Below, piece by piece: positions 16,991 through 25,581 of a stretch of DNA of 64,000 nt; the stretch's first letter is position 1; the number at the start of each line of letters is the position of its first letter. The position numbers and the translations under genes are program-made. This DNA is from Clostridium sp. MCC353 (GTDB lineage: Bacteria > Bacillota > Clostridia > Lachnospirales > Lachnospiraceae), in the NCBI RefSeq assembly GCF_018785315.1, contig NZ_WQPN01000022.1:71537-135536 (forward strand). Reading direction: 5' to 3'. The notes beneath the pieces were generated by a model, which was given only the letters and a program-made list of their open reading frames with translations, was not told the origin of the DNA and made no database searches.

Positions 16991-17277
16991 AGGAACACCA
17001 CCACACAGGCCGCTATGGACACCTGGAACAGGCTTTTTCCCTTCCAGGCCAGCCCGATGGCCGCAGCCAGTCCCGCGGCAGCCGACCAGATGCTGCCGGT
17101 AGCGCTTAAAATCGCCGGAAAGGTCATGACGGACAGGGTGACATAGGGGACGTAATAGAGAAACGAACGTATGGTTACATTTTTAATCTGTTTCCGGATC
17201 AATGTGAGGGGCAGCACCCGGATCAGGTAAGTGACGCCCGCCATAACGAGGATATAGAGATAGACGTTATTCTTCAT
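16966..17277 (-). CDS. azlD: AzlD-type branched-chain amino acid exporter subunit
   Basis: Small inner-membrane protein, 103 residues with about four hydrophobic helices. It begins with the usual YILVMAGVTYLIRVLPLTL segment of the AzlD family. It acts with AzlC to export branched-chain amino acids or analogues. Its start overlaps the end of azlC by 11 bases and has AAAGGAG upstream, so the two are coupled. Its last codons have been duplicated twice in the downstream DNA. Confidence 0.88.
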   Translation of the reverse strand: MKNNVYLYILVMAGVTYLIRVLPLTLIRKQIKNVTIRSFLYYVPYVTLSVMTFPAILSATGSIWSAAAGLAAAIGLAWKGKSLFQVSIAACVVVFLFELVLCR

Positions 17278-17989
17278 AGGTTTCGTTCTCCTTTAATGGA
17301 AATAATAGGGCCGCGATTCCGGCGATTAACACGGTCAGGATGATGATTTTCATGCCGGAGGAGATGAAGCTGAAAAACGGGATTTTGGCGAACAGAAAGC
17401 TGGCGGCCATGGAAGCGGCCACCACGCCTGCCAGGACCCTGCTCTTTTTTGCCGGAGGGATGACCACTGCCAGGAACATGCCGTATAGGGCCACGCTCAG
17501 CGCCCGCACAATCCGGCCCGGCAGAACTCCGCCCATGACCACGCCAAGGCAGGTGCCAAGGGCCCAGCCGGGAGCCGCCATGCTGATCACTCCATACGTA
17601 TAAAACGGATTTAACTTGCCCGGCTGTCCGATGGATACTCCGAATATCTCGTCCGTAACCCCATATCCCACCAAAAACCGGTGGATGAGAGGAAAGGACG
17701 GGTCCAGCTTCTGGGACAGGGAACAGGACATCAAAAGATATCTCAAATTGATCACAGCCTGTGATATGGCCATCTCTATGTAAGGGGAAGCGGCGCTTAT
17801 GATGCCCAGCGCGGCGAATTCCCCTGCGGACGTGTTGTTGGTTAAGCTCATTAAAGTTGCCTGAAATGCGGTCATTCCTGAGTTTTTAGCCGCTATGCCC
17901 AGGGTAAAGGCCACGGCAATATAGCCCAGTGCGATTGGAATCCCGTCTTTTAATCCCCTGCGGTAACAGGCAGAGTTCGTTTGTACCAT
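17267..17989 (-). CDS. azlC: AzlC-type branched-chain amino acid exporter
   Basis: Inner-membrane protein, 240 residues, about seven to eight helices. Family pattern: a start GLKDGIPIALGYIAVAFTLGIAAKNSGM and a conserved LTNNTSAGEFAALG stretch (~45-60). With AzlD it forms an exporter for leucine, isoleucine, valine or toxic analogues. AGGAGG lies 11 bases before the ATG. It is divergent from a LysR regulator, and two palindromes in the shared region suggest direct control, as in B. subtilis where azlB controls azlC, though AzlB is of a different family. Confidence 0.9.
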   Translation of the reverse strand: MVQTNSACYRRGLKDGIPIALGYIAVAFTLGIAAKNSGMTAFQATLMSLTNNTSAGEFAALGIISAASPYIEMAISQAVINLRYLLMSCSLSQKLDPSFPLIHRFLVGYGVTDEIFGVSIGQPGKLNPFYTYGVISMAAPGWALGTCLGVVMGGVLPGRIVRALSVALYGMFLAVVIPPAKKSRVLAGVVAASMAASFLFAKIPFFSFISSGMKIIILTVLIAGIAALLFPLKENETYEE

Positions 17990-18094
17990 TGGAAAATGTC
18001 CTCCTAAACGTTTTCTGTTAAATGTAGTTGATTTCCGGTTTTATCCACCTTAAATATACTTTAGTTTACCATTCAAATTGACAGTAGTAAAACG

Positions 18095-18128
18095 AATATT
18101 TATAATTGAAATATTAGAATTTCTAATA
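18095..18128. promoter_or_regulatory. Two overlapping operator-like dyads
   Basis: TATTAGAA-T-TTCTAATA (18112-18128) has perfect 8-bp arms. AATATTT and AAATATT (18095-18115) form a second dyad overlapping it. Both sit in the 312-bp region between azlC and the LysR gene, which otherwise holds only promoters and a leader. LysR proteins often bind such paired sites. Confidence 0.55.
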
Positions 18129-18301
18129 CAATGTAACTGCCCGGACAGGGGGGAACATGAATTTCCCATACTTTTTTCCCGGTTCTTCCGGTCAAGAAGA
18201 TGAGCCGTCCCAATTGTCCCAATATAATACACATGATAAAAAGAACCTGTAAAAAATCAGAGGAAGGTAAGATTCTTTCAGGTGATATGGAGGAGGAAGA
18301 G

Positions 18302-19171
18302 ATGACACGCTATGACGCATTTATTAAGGTAATTGAAACCGGAAGTTTTTCCAAGGCAGCCAAAGAACTGGGCTATACCCAGTCCGCGGTCAGCCAGATG
18401 GTGCACTCCCTGGAAGAAGAACTGTGCACAACTTTAATCAGCCGTAGCAGAAAGGGGATATCCCTGACGCCGGACGGTGAAGAGTTTCTTCCATATATTA
18501 AGAGCGTTTACCATTCCCACAGGGAACTGCTGGAAAAGAGGAAAGAGCTGCAGGGGCTTGAGGGCGGCATCATCAGGATCGGGACATTTTCAAGCGTATC
18601 CTGCAACTGGCTTCCTGAGTTGATAAAAGAGTTTAAAAAACAGTTCCCGGATATCTACTTTGATCTCCAGCAGGGGGAATACACCAGCATTGCAGGGTGG
18701 ATCAAAGAGGGGAGCGTGGACTTTGGGTTTGTCAATCCGGAAGCGGTGTCCGGGCTGACCACCATTCCGCTGGCGGAGGATGAGATGCTGGCTGTTCTTC
18801 CGGTGGGGCATCCTTTGGCAGAAAAAGAACGGGTGTCTTTAAAAGAGATGGAAAATGAACCCTATATTCTTCTGGATGAAGGAGAACTGAGCGAACCCCT
18901 CAATATCTTCCGCCATTACAACATCCATCCCAGAATCCAGTACCGGGTATTCGACGATTACGCCATCATGGCCATGATTGAAAAGGGGCTGGGCGTGGCC
19001 ATACTTCCAAAGCTGGTGCTGAGCCGGTGCAGATACGAGATCGTGTTAAAGGAGATTTCCCCGCCCATTGTGAGAACCATCAGCCTGGCTTATAAGAATA
19101 AGAAGGTTCTGCCTGTGGCCGGCCGGTATTTTATCGATTTCATTCTGGAGAGTTTTCATAAAAAAGTATGA
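18302..19171 (+). CDS. LysR-family transcription regulator
   Basis: 289 residues. The N-terminal helix-turn-helix (FSKAAKELGYTQSAVSQMVHSLEEELCTTLI) precedes a substrate-binding-like effector domain (~90-285). The start at 18302 follows a GGAGGAGGAAGAG site; an earlier in-frame start at 18200 has none. It sits between divergent azlCD and a sulfonate-type ABC operon 99 bp downstream on its own strand, so either could be the target. The paired palindromes on the azlC side favour azlCD. The effector is unknown. Confidence 0.87.
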   Translation: MTRYDAFIKVIETGSFSKAAKELGYTQSAVSQMVHSLEEELCTTLISRSRKGISLTPDGEEFLPYIKSVYHSHRELLEKRKELQGLEGGIIRIGTFSSVSCNWLPELIKEFKKQFPDIYFDLQQGEYTSIAGWIKEGSVDFGFVNPEAVSGLTTIPLAEDEMLAVLPVGHPLAEKERVSLKEMENEPYILLDEGELSEPLNIFRHYNIHPRIQYRVFDDYAIMAMIEKGLGVAILPKLVLSRCRYEIVLKEISPPIVRTISLAYKNKKVLPVAGRYFIDFILESFHKKV

Positions 19172-19270
19172 TAATATTTCATACTGTTTTTCCTGATCCA
19201 ACAGGGGTAAACTAAAGACAGATAAGAAATGAATCACAAAGATCGTTTCATTTTATAGGAGGTTTGTCTT

Positions 19271-20059
19271 ATGGAGACAGGTAAGAAGAAAAAGTCTTTT
19301 TGGGCTAAGATACCCACAAGTGTCTGGCTGCTTTTATCCCTGGTATCGGCATTTTTGCTGTGGATCGTTATCGCGTCAACGGAATCAGGAGGAGTGGTAT
19401 TCGCAGAGCCGTGGGAAGTGCTGAATAAGTTTATCGCCAAAGTTTCAGACGGAACGTTATGGCCACATGTGTATATCAGTTTATTCCGTGTTATTGCCGG
19501 TTTTTCAATTGGATTTGTAGTATCAATCCCGATCGCATTTTTAATGGGCTGGTATGCGCCGTTTCGGAATCTGGTGGCGCCGTGGATCCAGTTCGTGCGT
19601 AACATTCCGCCGTTAGCTTACATACCCCTTGTTATCACCGGAGCAGGTGTTGGCGAGAAAGCAAAGGTAATCGTAATTTTCATCGCTTCATTCCTCGTAT
19701 TGGTTGTAACCATCTATCAGGGCGTCTGCAATGTGGATGTGACACTGATTAAAGCAGCCAGAGTTTTAGGAGCGACGGACAGAGATATTTTCTTTAAGGT
19801 AGTCATCCCGGCTTCCACGCCGTTTATCCTGGTTGGCGCCAGACTGGGCCTTTCCGCATCCTTAACCACCTTGGTGGCCGCGGAGCTGACGGGCGCGTCA
19901 AAAGGTCTGGGCATGATGATCCAGAAAGCCCAGGGTTATTACGATATGGCAACCGTGCTTCTCGGCATTTTGATTATCGGTATTATCGGAATGCTGATGG
20001 AACAGCTCGTTAAATTCTTAGAGAGGAGGCTGACAGGATGGCAGGAAACAATGCAGTAA
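19271..20059 (+). CDS. ABC permease, sulfonate/taurine/nitrate type
   Basis: Inner-membrane permease of 262 residues, six helices, with the BPD_transp_1 EAA-like loop (ALIKAARVLGATDRDIFFKVVIPASTPFILVGARLG). This is the SsuC/TauC/NrtB/ThiX group. AGGAGG precedes the ATG. Overlaps the ATPase gene by 22 bases and is cotranscribed with it and the binding protein. The uptake substrate could be an alkanesulfonate, taurine or a pyrimidine precursor; the TauE-like exporter 5 kb downstream favours a sulfonate. Confidence 0.85.
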   Translation: METGKKKKSFWAKIPTSVWLLLSLVSAFLLWIVIASTESGGVVFAEPWEVLNKFIAKVSDGTLWPHVYISLFRVIAGFSIGFVVSIPIAFLMGWYAPFRNLVAPWIQFVRNIPPLAYIPLVITGAGVGEKAKVIVIFIASFLVLVVTIYQGVCNVDVTLIKAARVLGATDRDIFFKVVIPASTPFILVGARLGLSASLTTLVAAELTGASKGLGMMIQKAQGYYDMATVLLGILIIGIIGMLMEQLVKFLERRLTGWQETMQ

Positions 20060-20868
20060 AGATGGAAAAAACAGAAACCGGAGCCGGAAGCAATAAGGTA
20101 AAGGTTAAAATTGATAAAGTTGAAAAAATTTACAGCGGCCGCAACGGCGACATGGTGGCATTAAACGGCGTCAGCCTTGACATCATGGAAAATGAATTCG
20201 TATGTGTGGTAGGGCCTTCCGGATGCGGAAAGTCAACCTTGTTAAATATCATCGCAGGATTGTTGGAGCCGTCTTCCGGCGCTGTCTATGTGGACGGAAA
20301 AGAAGTAAAAGGCCCGGGCCCGGAACGCGGTGTGGTCTTCCAGCAGTATGCTCTGTTCCCATGGCTGACCGTATTGAAGAACGTGCAGTTTGGCTTAAAG
20401 CTCCAGGGCATGGGAGAGGCCGAATCCAAGGAAACCGCCATGAAGTATTTAAAAATGGTGGATCTGGAACAGTTTGCGGATTCCTACCCTAAGGAGTTAT
20501 CCGGCGGTATGAAACAGCGTGTGGCAATAGCCAGGGCTTACGCGGTGAATCCACAGGTGCTTCTGATGGATGAACCTTTCGGGGCTTTGGATGCCCAGAC
20601 CAGGACACAGCTCCAGTCCGAGCTCATTAAAACATGGCAGGAACAGAAAAAGACGGCTTTCTTCATCACACACGATGTGGAAGAGGCGGTTATCTTAGCC
20701 ACTAAGGTCATTATCATGAGCGCAAGGCCGGGACGCATTAAAAAGATTGTGGACATCAATCTTCCCTATCCCCGCACTCAGGAGATGAAGATGGAACTTC
20801 CATTCCTGGATCTTAAAAGCTACATATGGGGCGAAGTATATAAAGAATACCTTGAAGTCCGTAAATAA
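20038..20868 (+). CDS. ABC ATPase, sulfonate/taurine type
   Basis: 276 residues. Walker A GPSGCGKST (~62-70), Q-loop VVFQQYALFPW, signature ELSGGMKQR, Walker B VLLMDEPFGALD, H-loop ITHDVEEA: the SsuB/TauB pattern. The first ~20 residues are a Lys/Glu-rich extension. The start overlaps the permease's 3' end, with GGAGG 8 bases upstream. It powers import with the permease at 19271 and the lipoprotein at 20931. Confidence 0.9.
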   Translation: MAGNNAVKMEKTETGAGSNKVKVKIDKVEKIYSGRNGDMVALNGVSLDIMENEFVCVVGPSGCGKSTLLNIIAGLLEPSSGAVYVDGKEVKGPGPERGVVFQQYALFPWLTVLKNVQFGLKLQGMGEAESKETAMKYLKMVDLEQFADSYPKELSGGMKQRVAIARAYAVNPQVLLMDEPFGALDAQTRTQLQSELIKTWQEQKKTAFFITHDVEEAVILATKVIIMSARPGRIKKIVDINLPYPRTQEMKMELPFLDLKSYIWGEVYKEYLEVRK

Positions 20869-20930
20869 TAAATTATTTTTAAATGCCGCTTAAAACTAAA
20901 ATATGACGGCGGCAAGAAGGAGGAAACTAT

Positions 20931-22070
20931 ATGAAAAAAAGTATGAGCGTGTTATTGGCATCAGCGATGGCAGCGGCAGTGCTGGCAGGATGCGGCGGCG
21001 GAAAGACTGAACCGACGACAGCGGCCACAACGGCAGCGACAACAGCGGCAGAAACCACTAAGGCAGAAGAGACCACAGCAGCAGAAGCAAAATCAGAAGC
21101 AGCTTCTACGGAAGCTAAAACTGAGGCTGCAAAAGAGCCGGAAACATTTGAGCCGGCAACACTCCGGGTGGCATATATGCCGAATATGGGAAGCTGTTCC
21201 CTGGCCATTACGGCAAAAGAAAAAGGGTATTTCGATGAGATGGGCCTCACCGTAGAGATGGTGGAATTCCAGGGCGGCCCTGCTGAAATCGCAGCAATGG
21301 CTTCCGGCGATATCGATATCTCACAGATCGGACACGGCGCTCATGCATTGTGTGCGGAAGGAGAAGCGGTGATCTTCCAGATCGACTGTACCAGCCTTGC
21401 GGACGCAGTGATCGGAAATAAAGACAAAGGCGTTAATACAATCGCTGATTTAAAGGGCAAAAAAGTAGCGGCTACCAGCGGAACATCGGCTGAAATTATT
21501 TTAAATCTGGCTTTAAAGAACGAGGGCTTAACGGCTGACGATCTTGAGATCGTAGAGATGGATGCCAACGGCATCGTATCCGCAATGGTAAGCGGCGCGG
21601 TAGACGCATGCGCTACCTGGTCACCAGGAACCACCACAATCGCGGACGCATTGGGCGACAAGGCTGTCTGGCTGGCAACCAACCAGGATTATGTAAATGA
21701 AGTTACATTCCCGTCCAGTTTCATCACAACCCAGAAATATGCGGACGCAAACCACGATTTACTGGTTCGTTTCTCACGGGCTTTACAGAAAGCGTCTGAT
21801 TACAGAGCAGCCAACATCGATGAAGTTGCTAAATTCGTTGCCAAACAGTGTGAAGTTGACGAAGCTACCATGTTGGCATGTACCGGTGAAGGCCAGTGGC
21901 TGACCAGCGATTTCGTAGGAAAAGGCCTGGCTGACGGAACCATCAAGAAATACTATGAGAACCAGCAGCAGGTATTCATTGACGGCGGACGGCTTACTGA
22001 GAAAGTTGATGTAGATAAGTATGTCCTGTTTGATGTGATGCAGGAAGCATATGATGCAAATAATAAATAA
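20931..22070 (+). CDS. ABC substrate-binding lipoprotein, SsuA/TauA-like
   Basis: 379 residues. Signal peptide with lipobox LAGC (Cys ~21), then a ~45-residue Thr/Ala/Glu-rich linker that lifts the domain off the membrane, then an NMT1/SsuA-type two-lobe domain (LRVAYMPNMGSCSLAITAKEKGYFDEMGL; later MASGDIDISQIG). It delivers the ligand to the ABC permease encoded upstream. A strong terminator follows the gene. The ligand class (sulfonate, taurine, nitrate or thiamine precursor) cannot be separated by eye. Confidence 0.87.
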   Translation: MKKSMSVLLASAMAAAVLAGCGGGKTEPTTAATTAATTAAETTKAEETTAAEAKSEAASTEAKTEAAKEPETFEPATLRVAYMPNMGSCSLAITAKEKGYFDEMGLTVEMVEFQGGPAEIAAMASGDIDISQIGHGAHALCAEGEAVIFQIDCTSLADAVIGNKDKGVNTIADLKGKKVAATSGTSAEIILNLALKNEGLTADDLEIVEMDANGIVSAMVSGAVDACATWSPGTTTIADALGDKAVWLATNQDYVNEVTFPSSFITTQKYADANHDLLVRFSRALQKASDYRAANIDEVAKFVAKQCEVDEATMLACTGEGQWLTSDFVGKGLADGTIKKYYENQQQVFIDGGRLTEKVDVDKYVLFDVMQEAYDANNK

Positions 22071-22116
22071 AACTTCTTTTATTCAGAGGCTGGAGAAATG
22101 CCTGGAATAAACGGAT

Positions 22117-22176
22117 AGCGGTGCGGCGGCAGAAAAAACGGAAGGAATCCGGTTTTCTGCCGCTCCACCGCTTTTT
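22117..22176 (+). terminator. Strong intrinsic terminator
   Basis: AGCGGTGCGGCGGCAGAAAA pairs with TTTTCTGCCGCTCCACCGCT, followed by TTTTT. Ends the ABC operon. Confidence 0.9.
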
Positions 22177-22297
22177 CAGTGGCGGAGCGCGTCCTGGAAT
22201 TTAAGCGGGTTTCAGCGCTGACTGGCATCAAACGTTGTAAATAAGTTCAAATTATGGTACTATCTTGATAGTTTATACGGAAGCGGGGATGGGGGAC

Positions 22298-23806
22298 ATG
22301 CTGTTTATCGTATTGTTATTTTTGGCAATTTCATCAATCGCCCTGTTTTTTCTCAAAAGGGACAGGCAGACGTTATATATGCTGGGACTCTGTTTCAGTT
22401 TTATTTTAATGTTTATCGGGATTATCATCTACTTAGCCAAAACAGGGGGGCTTTCACAGGCCCAGAAGCTGTTTTTGTTTTTTGATACGAGAATCCAGAG
22501 AAAGCTGTCCTATTTGATCTTTCCGCTGAGACAATTAGGTTATATGATCGCCATAGGGCGGTTTCTGTTTCCGGCATTTCTGCTGTTGATCGCCATCAAT
22601 TACAGCATGATTCCCTGGGTGCTCAGGTATAAAAAACGGAGCTGGATGGTTTTTATTCTTCCGGTGGTCAGCCTTGGCATCTATTATCCGGAGATTTTCT
22701 TTAAGCTGGTGAGAAGCCGTTTTACCCTGCAGCTTTTTCTGATGAAAGCCACGGTGAGCTGGATTTATCTCTATTTGATTGCCGCGGTATGTCTGCTGGT
22801 CTGTGAGTACCGGGGAACGACCATTCCCTATTCCAAGAAGCAGTTCCGGTATATCACGGTTTTCCTTTTGAGCGTGACGGCCCAATATGCAGTTTACTGC
22901 ACCCAGGATCCGATCCAGGTTTACCAGATGTATTCCAGTGAATACATGAGATTCAGCGGAAGGCTGTATACCAATTCCATGATGAGCATACAAGGCTGGT
23001 TTCTGTTCACTCTCGTTACCATGTTTTTTGTGGTGCTGGGATTCTGGAACCTGAAAAACTATACGATGATCGATTATGAGGAAACTGCGGATGAGGTGAG
23101 GATTCAGAGGAAATTCGATACGGCCAGCATGGGGGTGTCGGTTTTCGTGCACAGCATTAAAAACCAGCTCCTTTCCAACCGGGTGCTGTGCAAGAAAATG
23201 CGCAGGGAACTGGCCCAGGAGGAGCCGGACCTGGTTAAACTGACGGAGTATGCGGACATGCTGGAAGATGTGAATGAAAGCATGCTGGGCAGGATGGAGG
23301 AACTGTATAAAAGCATAAAATCCAATTTCATTTCCCTGTCCCCGGTGGAGGCGGATAAGGTGATCGAAATGACGTTAAAGCTGTTTCATAAAAAATATCC
23401 GGAAACGCCGGTGGAAATATCCGGTGTAACGGAGGAATCGGTTTTGGCAGATGTACAGCATCTCAGCGAGGCGCTTTATAACCTGCTCACCAACGCGCAC
23501 GAGGCATTTATGGCATCCGCCAAGGAAGAAGAGCGGCTGATGCTGATCATTCACAGTGAACGCCTCTATATCGGTTTTGAAGTCAGGGACAATGGAATGG
23601 GAATATCCAAGCAGGACCAGCGAAAGATTTTCGATCCTTTTTATACCAGCAAGAACACCAATTTCAACTGGGGGATGGGGCTTTATTATGTGAGGAAAAT
23701 CGTGAAAAGCCATTTGGGAATTTTAAGGCTGGAAAGCAGGGTGGGGGAAGGAACCAGCTTTTTTGTGATGATTCCCCGATATGAACCCAGAGGCAGGGGA
23801 CAGTAA
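22298..23806 (+). CDS. Sensor histidine kinase with polytopic membrane domain
   Basis: About 502 residues. The N-terminal half carries roughly seven hydrophobic helices (to ~residue 260) forming the sensor. The kinase core has a divergent phospho-acceptor box FVHSIKNQLLSNRVL, N box LLTNAHEAFMA, G1 DNGMGIS and G2 NWGMGLYYV. The pattern resembles LytS/NatK-type kinases that pair with NarL or LytTR regulators. The start is uncertain between 22289 and 22298 (GGGG tracts before both). It is followed after 86 bp by its response regulator. It sits between the sulfonate-type ABC operon and a TauE-like exporter, so it may sense their substrate. Confidence 0.85.
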   Translation: MLFIVLLFLAISSIALFFLKRDRQTLYMLGLCFSFILMFIGIIIYLAKTGGLSQAQKLFLFFDTRIQRKLSYLIFPLRQLGYMIAIGRFLFPAFLLLIAINYSMIPWVLRYKKRSWMVFILPVVSLGIYYPEIFFKLVRSRFTLQLFLMKATVSWIYLYLIAAVCLLVCEYRGTTIPYSKKQFRYITVFLLSVTAQYAVYCTQDPIQVYQMYSSEYMRFSGRLYTNSMMSIQGWFLFTLVTMFFVVLGFWNLKNYTMIDYEETADEVRIQRKFDTASMGVSVFVHSIKNQLLSNRVLCKKMRRELAQEEPDLVKLTEYADMLEDVNESMLGRMEELYKSIKSNFISLSPVEADKVIEMTLKLFHKKYPETPVEISGVTEESVLADVQHLSEALYNLLTNAHEAFMASAKEEERLMLIIHSERLYIGFEVRDNGMGISKQDQRKIFDPFYTSKNTNFNWGMGLYYVRKIVKSHLGILRLESRVGEGTSFFVMIPRYEPRGRGQ

Positions 23807-23892
23807 AAGAAGATATTTAAGAAGGTATTAAGAAGAAGGCATTAGAAGAAGGCATGAGATAATATGGAAAAAGGGAGGCAGGAAATAAGCGT

Positions 23893-24561
23893 ATGATCAG
23901 AATTGCAATTGTGGAAGATTTCGACCTGATCAGGGAAGATCTATGCGAATTGATCGGGGGCCGGGAAGATATGGAGGTTATCTGGGAAGCTTCCACAGGC
24001 CAGGAGGCGGTGGAACAGGCTAAAGAAAAACATGTGGATATCATTTTAATGGATATAGAGATGGAAACCGTCAATGCGGGAATCCTGGCGGCTGAAAGGA
24101 TACGGGATGAGAATCCGGACCAGCAGATCATATTTTTGACGGCCCATGAAACAGACCAGATGATCATAACGGCCATGGGAACCGGGGCCGTTGATTATAT
24201 TGTAAAAGGCGGTACGGATGAAGATGTGCTCACCCATATCCGCAACGCCTACGCGGGCAAGCCGGTGATGGAGTACCGCATCCAGGAGACTGTGATGAAA
24301 GAATATACCAGGCTTCAGCGTTCGGAACGGAGCCTTCTTTTCTTCATCAATAACGTGTCCCAGCTGACCGCGGCGGAACGGGAGCTGGTGAAACTGCTTT
24401 TAGAGGGCAAGAAGGTTAAGGAAATCGCCCAGGTGCGCTGTGTGGAACTCATTACGGTGAAGACCCAGATCAAGAGCCTATTAAGAAAATTCGGCTGCAG
24501 CAGGACCAAGGAGATCGTATCCATCATTCGGGAATTGAATATTTCCCACCTGTTTATTTAA
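23893..24561 (+). CDS. NarL/LuxR-family response regulator
   Basis: 222 residues. Receiver domain (IAIVEDFDLIREDL; phospho-acceptor in DIILMDIEME; Lys in DYIVKGG) and a C-terminal LuxR-type helix-turn-helix (LTAAERELVKLLLEGKKVKEIAQ...ITVKTQIKSLLRKF). The partner is the kinase just upstream. Likely targets are the flanking transport genes, especially the TauE-like gene 203 bp downstream, where an AACAATAT/ATATTGTT dyad is present. Confidence 0.9.
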   Translation: MIRIAIVEDFDLIREDLCELIGGREDMEVIWEASTGQEAVEQAKEKHVDIILMDIEMETVNAGILAAERIRDENPDQQIIFLTAHETDQMIITAMGTGAVDYIVKGGTDEDVLTHIRNAYAGKPVMEYRIQETVMKEYTRLQRSERSLLFFINNVSQLTAAERELVKLLLEGKKVKEIAQVRCVELITVKTQIKSLLRKFGCSRTKEIVSIIRELNISHLFI

Positions 24562-24620
24562 ACTGATCCGGTCATATATATTTAATCAAACGTTTGGGCA
24601 AAATTTTTGAGCAAAAGTTA

Positions 24621-24647
24621 ACAATATGTGATAGAATAATATTGTTT
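24621..24647. promoter_or_regulatory. Operator-like dyad before the TauE-like gene
   Basis: AACAATAT and ATATTGTT are perfect 8-bp inverted arms 11 bases apart in the 203-bp gap after the response-regulator gene. Candidate site for that regulator; inference only. Confidence 0.4.
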
Positions 24648-24763
24648 GTGATTTAATACAAAAGACAGGCATGGCAGCCATTCAGACGGCCCATCTTCTT
24701 TGACGAAATATATGGTCTGAACGGTTGCCTGAAATGAAGGATTTATAGGAAAGAGGAGAAGGA

Positions 24764-25558
24764 ATGAGTGGATATTTATATGTAATATTTTTAGCTGTCA
24801 GTTTTACTGCTTCCGTGGTCGGAGCGATCTGTGGAATTGGCGGCGGCGTTTTGATCAAGCCGCTTTTAGATGCGTTTGGGGTGCTCAGCGTGGCATCCAT
24901 CAGTTTTCTGTCCGGCTGTACGGTGCTGGCCATGACCTGCTATTCCGTAGGAAAGTCAAAGCTCAGCGGTGAGTCAAAGGTGGATATGAAGACGGGAACC
25001 CCTCTTGCCATCGGTGCGGCCATAGGCGGAGTGGCAGGTAAGATGATGTTCCAGGCGATTGCGGCCATGTCGTCCGATCCCAATAAGGTGGGAGCGGTAC
25101 AGGCGGCCTGTCTGCTGGTCATCACATTCGGAACCATGGTTTATACGGTCAATAAGGACAAAGTACATACCCTTCATGTTACCAATAAAATGGCCTGTAT
25201 CCTGATCGGCCTGATTCTGGGAATCTGTTCTTCTTTCCTGGGGATCGGCGGCGGCCCCATCAACCTGGTGGTGCTGTTTTATTTCTTTTCCATGGATACA
25301 AAAGTGGCGGCGGAAAATTCCCTGTATATTATCCTGTTTTCCCAGATCACCAGTTTAATCAATACCCTTGTTACGGGAACCGTGCCGGAATTCGGCTTCC
25401 TGCTGCTGGTTTTAATGGTCGGCGGCGGTATCATGGGCGGTGTCGCAGGACGTATTGTCAATAAACGGATTGATGAAAAGACAGTTAACCGTTTGTTTAT
25501 TGTACTCATGATTATTATTATGCTGATTAATGTTTATAATATATACCAGTTTATGTAA
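24764..25558 (+). CDS. TauE/SafE-family anion exporter
   Basis: Inner-membrane protein of 264 residues, about eight helices in two similar halves: each half begins with the family's Gly-rich motif (GAICGIGGGVLIKPLL and SFLGIGGGPINLVVL). Members export sulfite, sulfoacetate or related organic anions. AGAGGAGAAGG supports the start. nagA follows 23 bases downstream in the same transcript. With the sulfonate-type importer 3 kb upstream, it would let the cell discard sulfite or a sulfonated end product. Confidence 0.88.
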   Translation: MSGYLYVIFLAVSFTASVVGAICGIGGGVLIKPLLDAFGVLSVASISFLSGCTVLAMTCYSVGKSKLSGESKVDMKTGTPLAIGAAIGGVAGKMMFQAIAAMSSDPNKVGAVQAACLLVITFGTMVYTVNKDKVHTLHVTNKMACILIGLILGICSSFLGIGGGPINLVVLFYFFSMDTKVAAENSLYIILFSQITSLINTLVTGTVPEFGFLLLVLMVGGGIMGGVAGRIVNKRIDEKTVNRLFIVLMIIIMLINVYNIYQFM

Positions 25559-25581
25559 ATGCTGGCAGGATAGGAGGGGCT

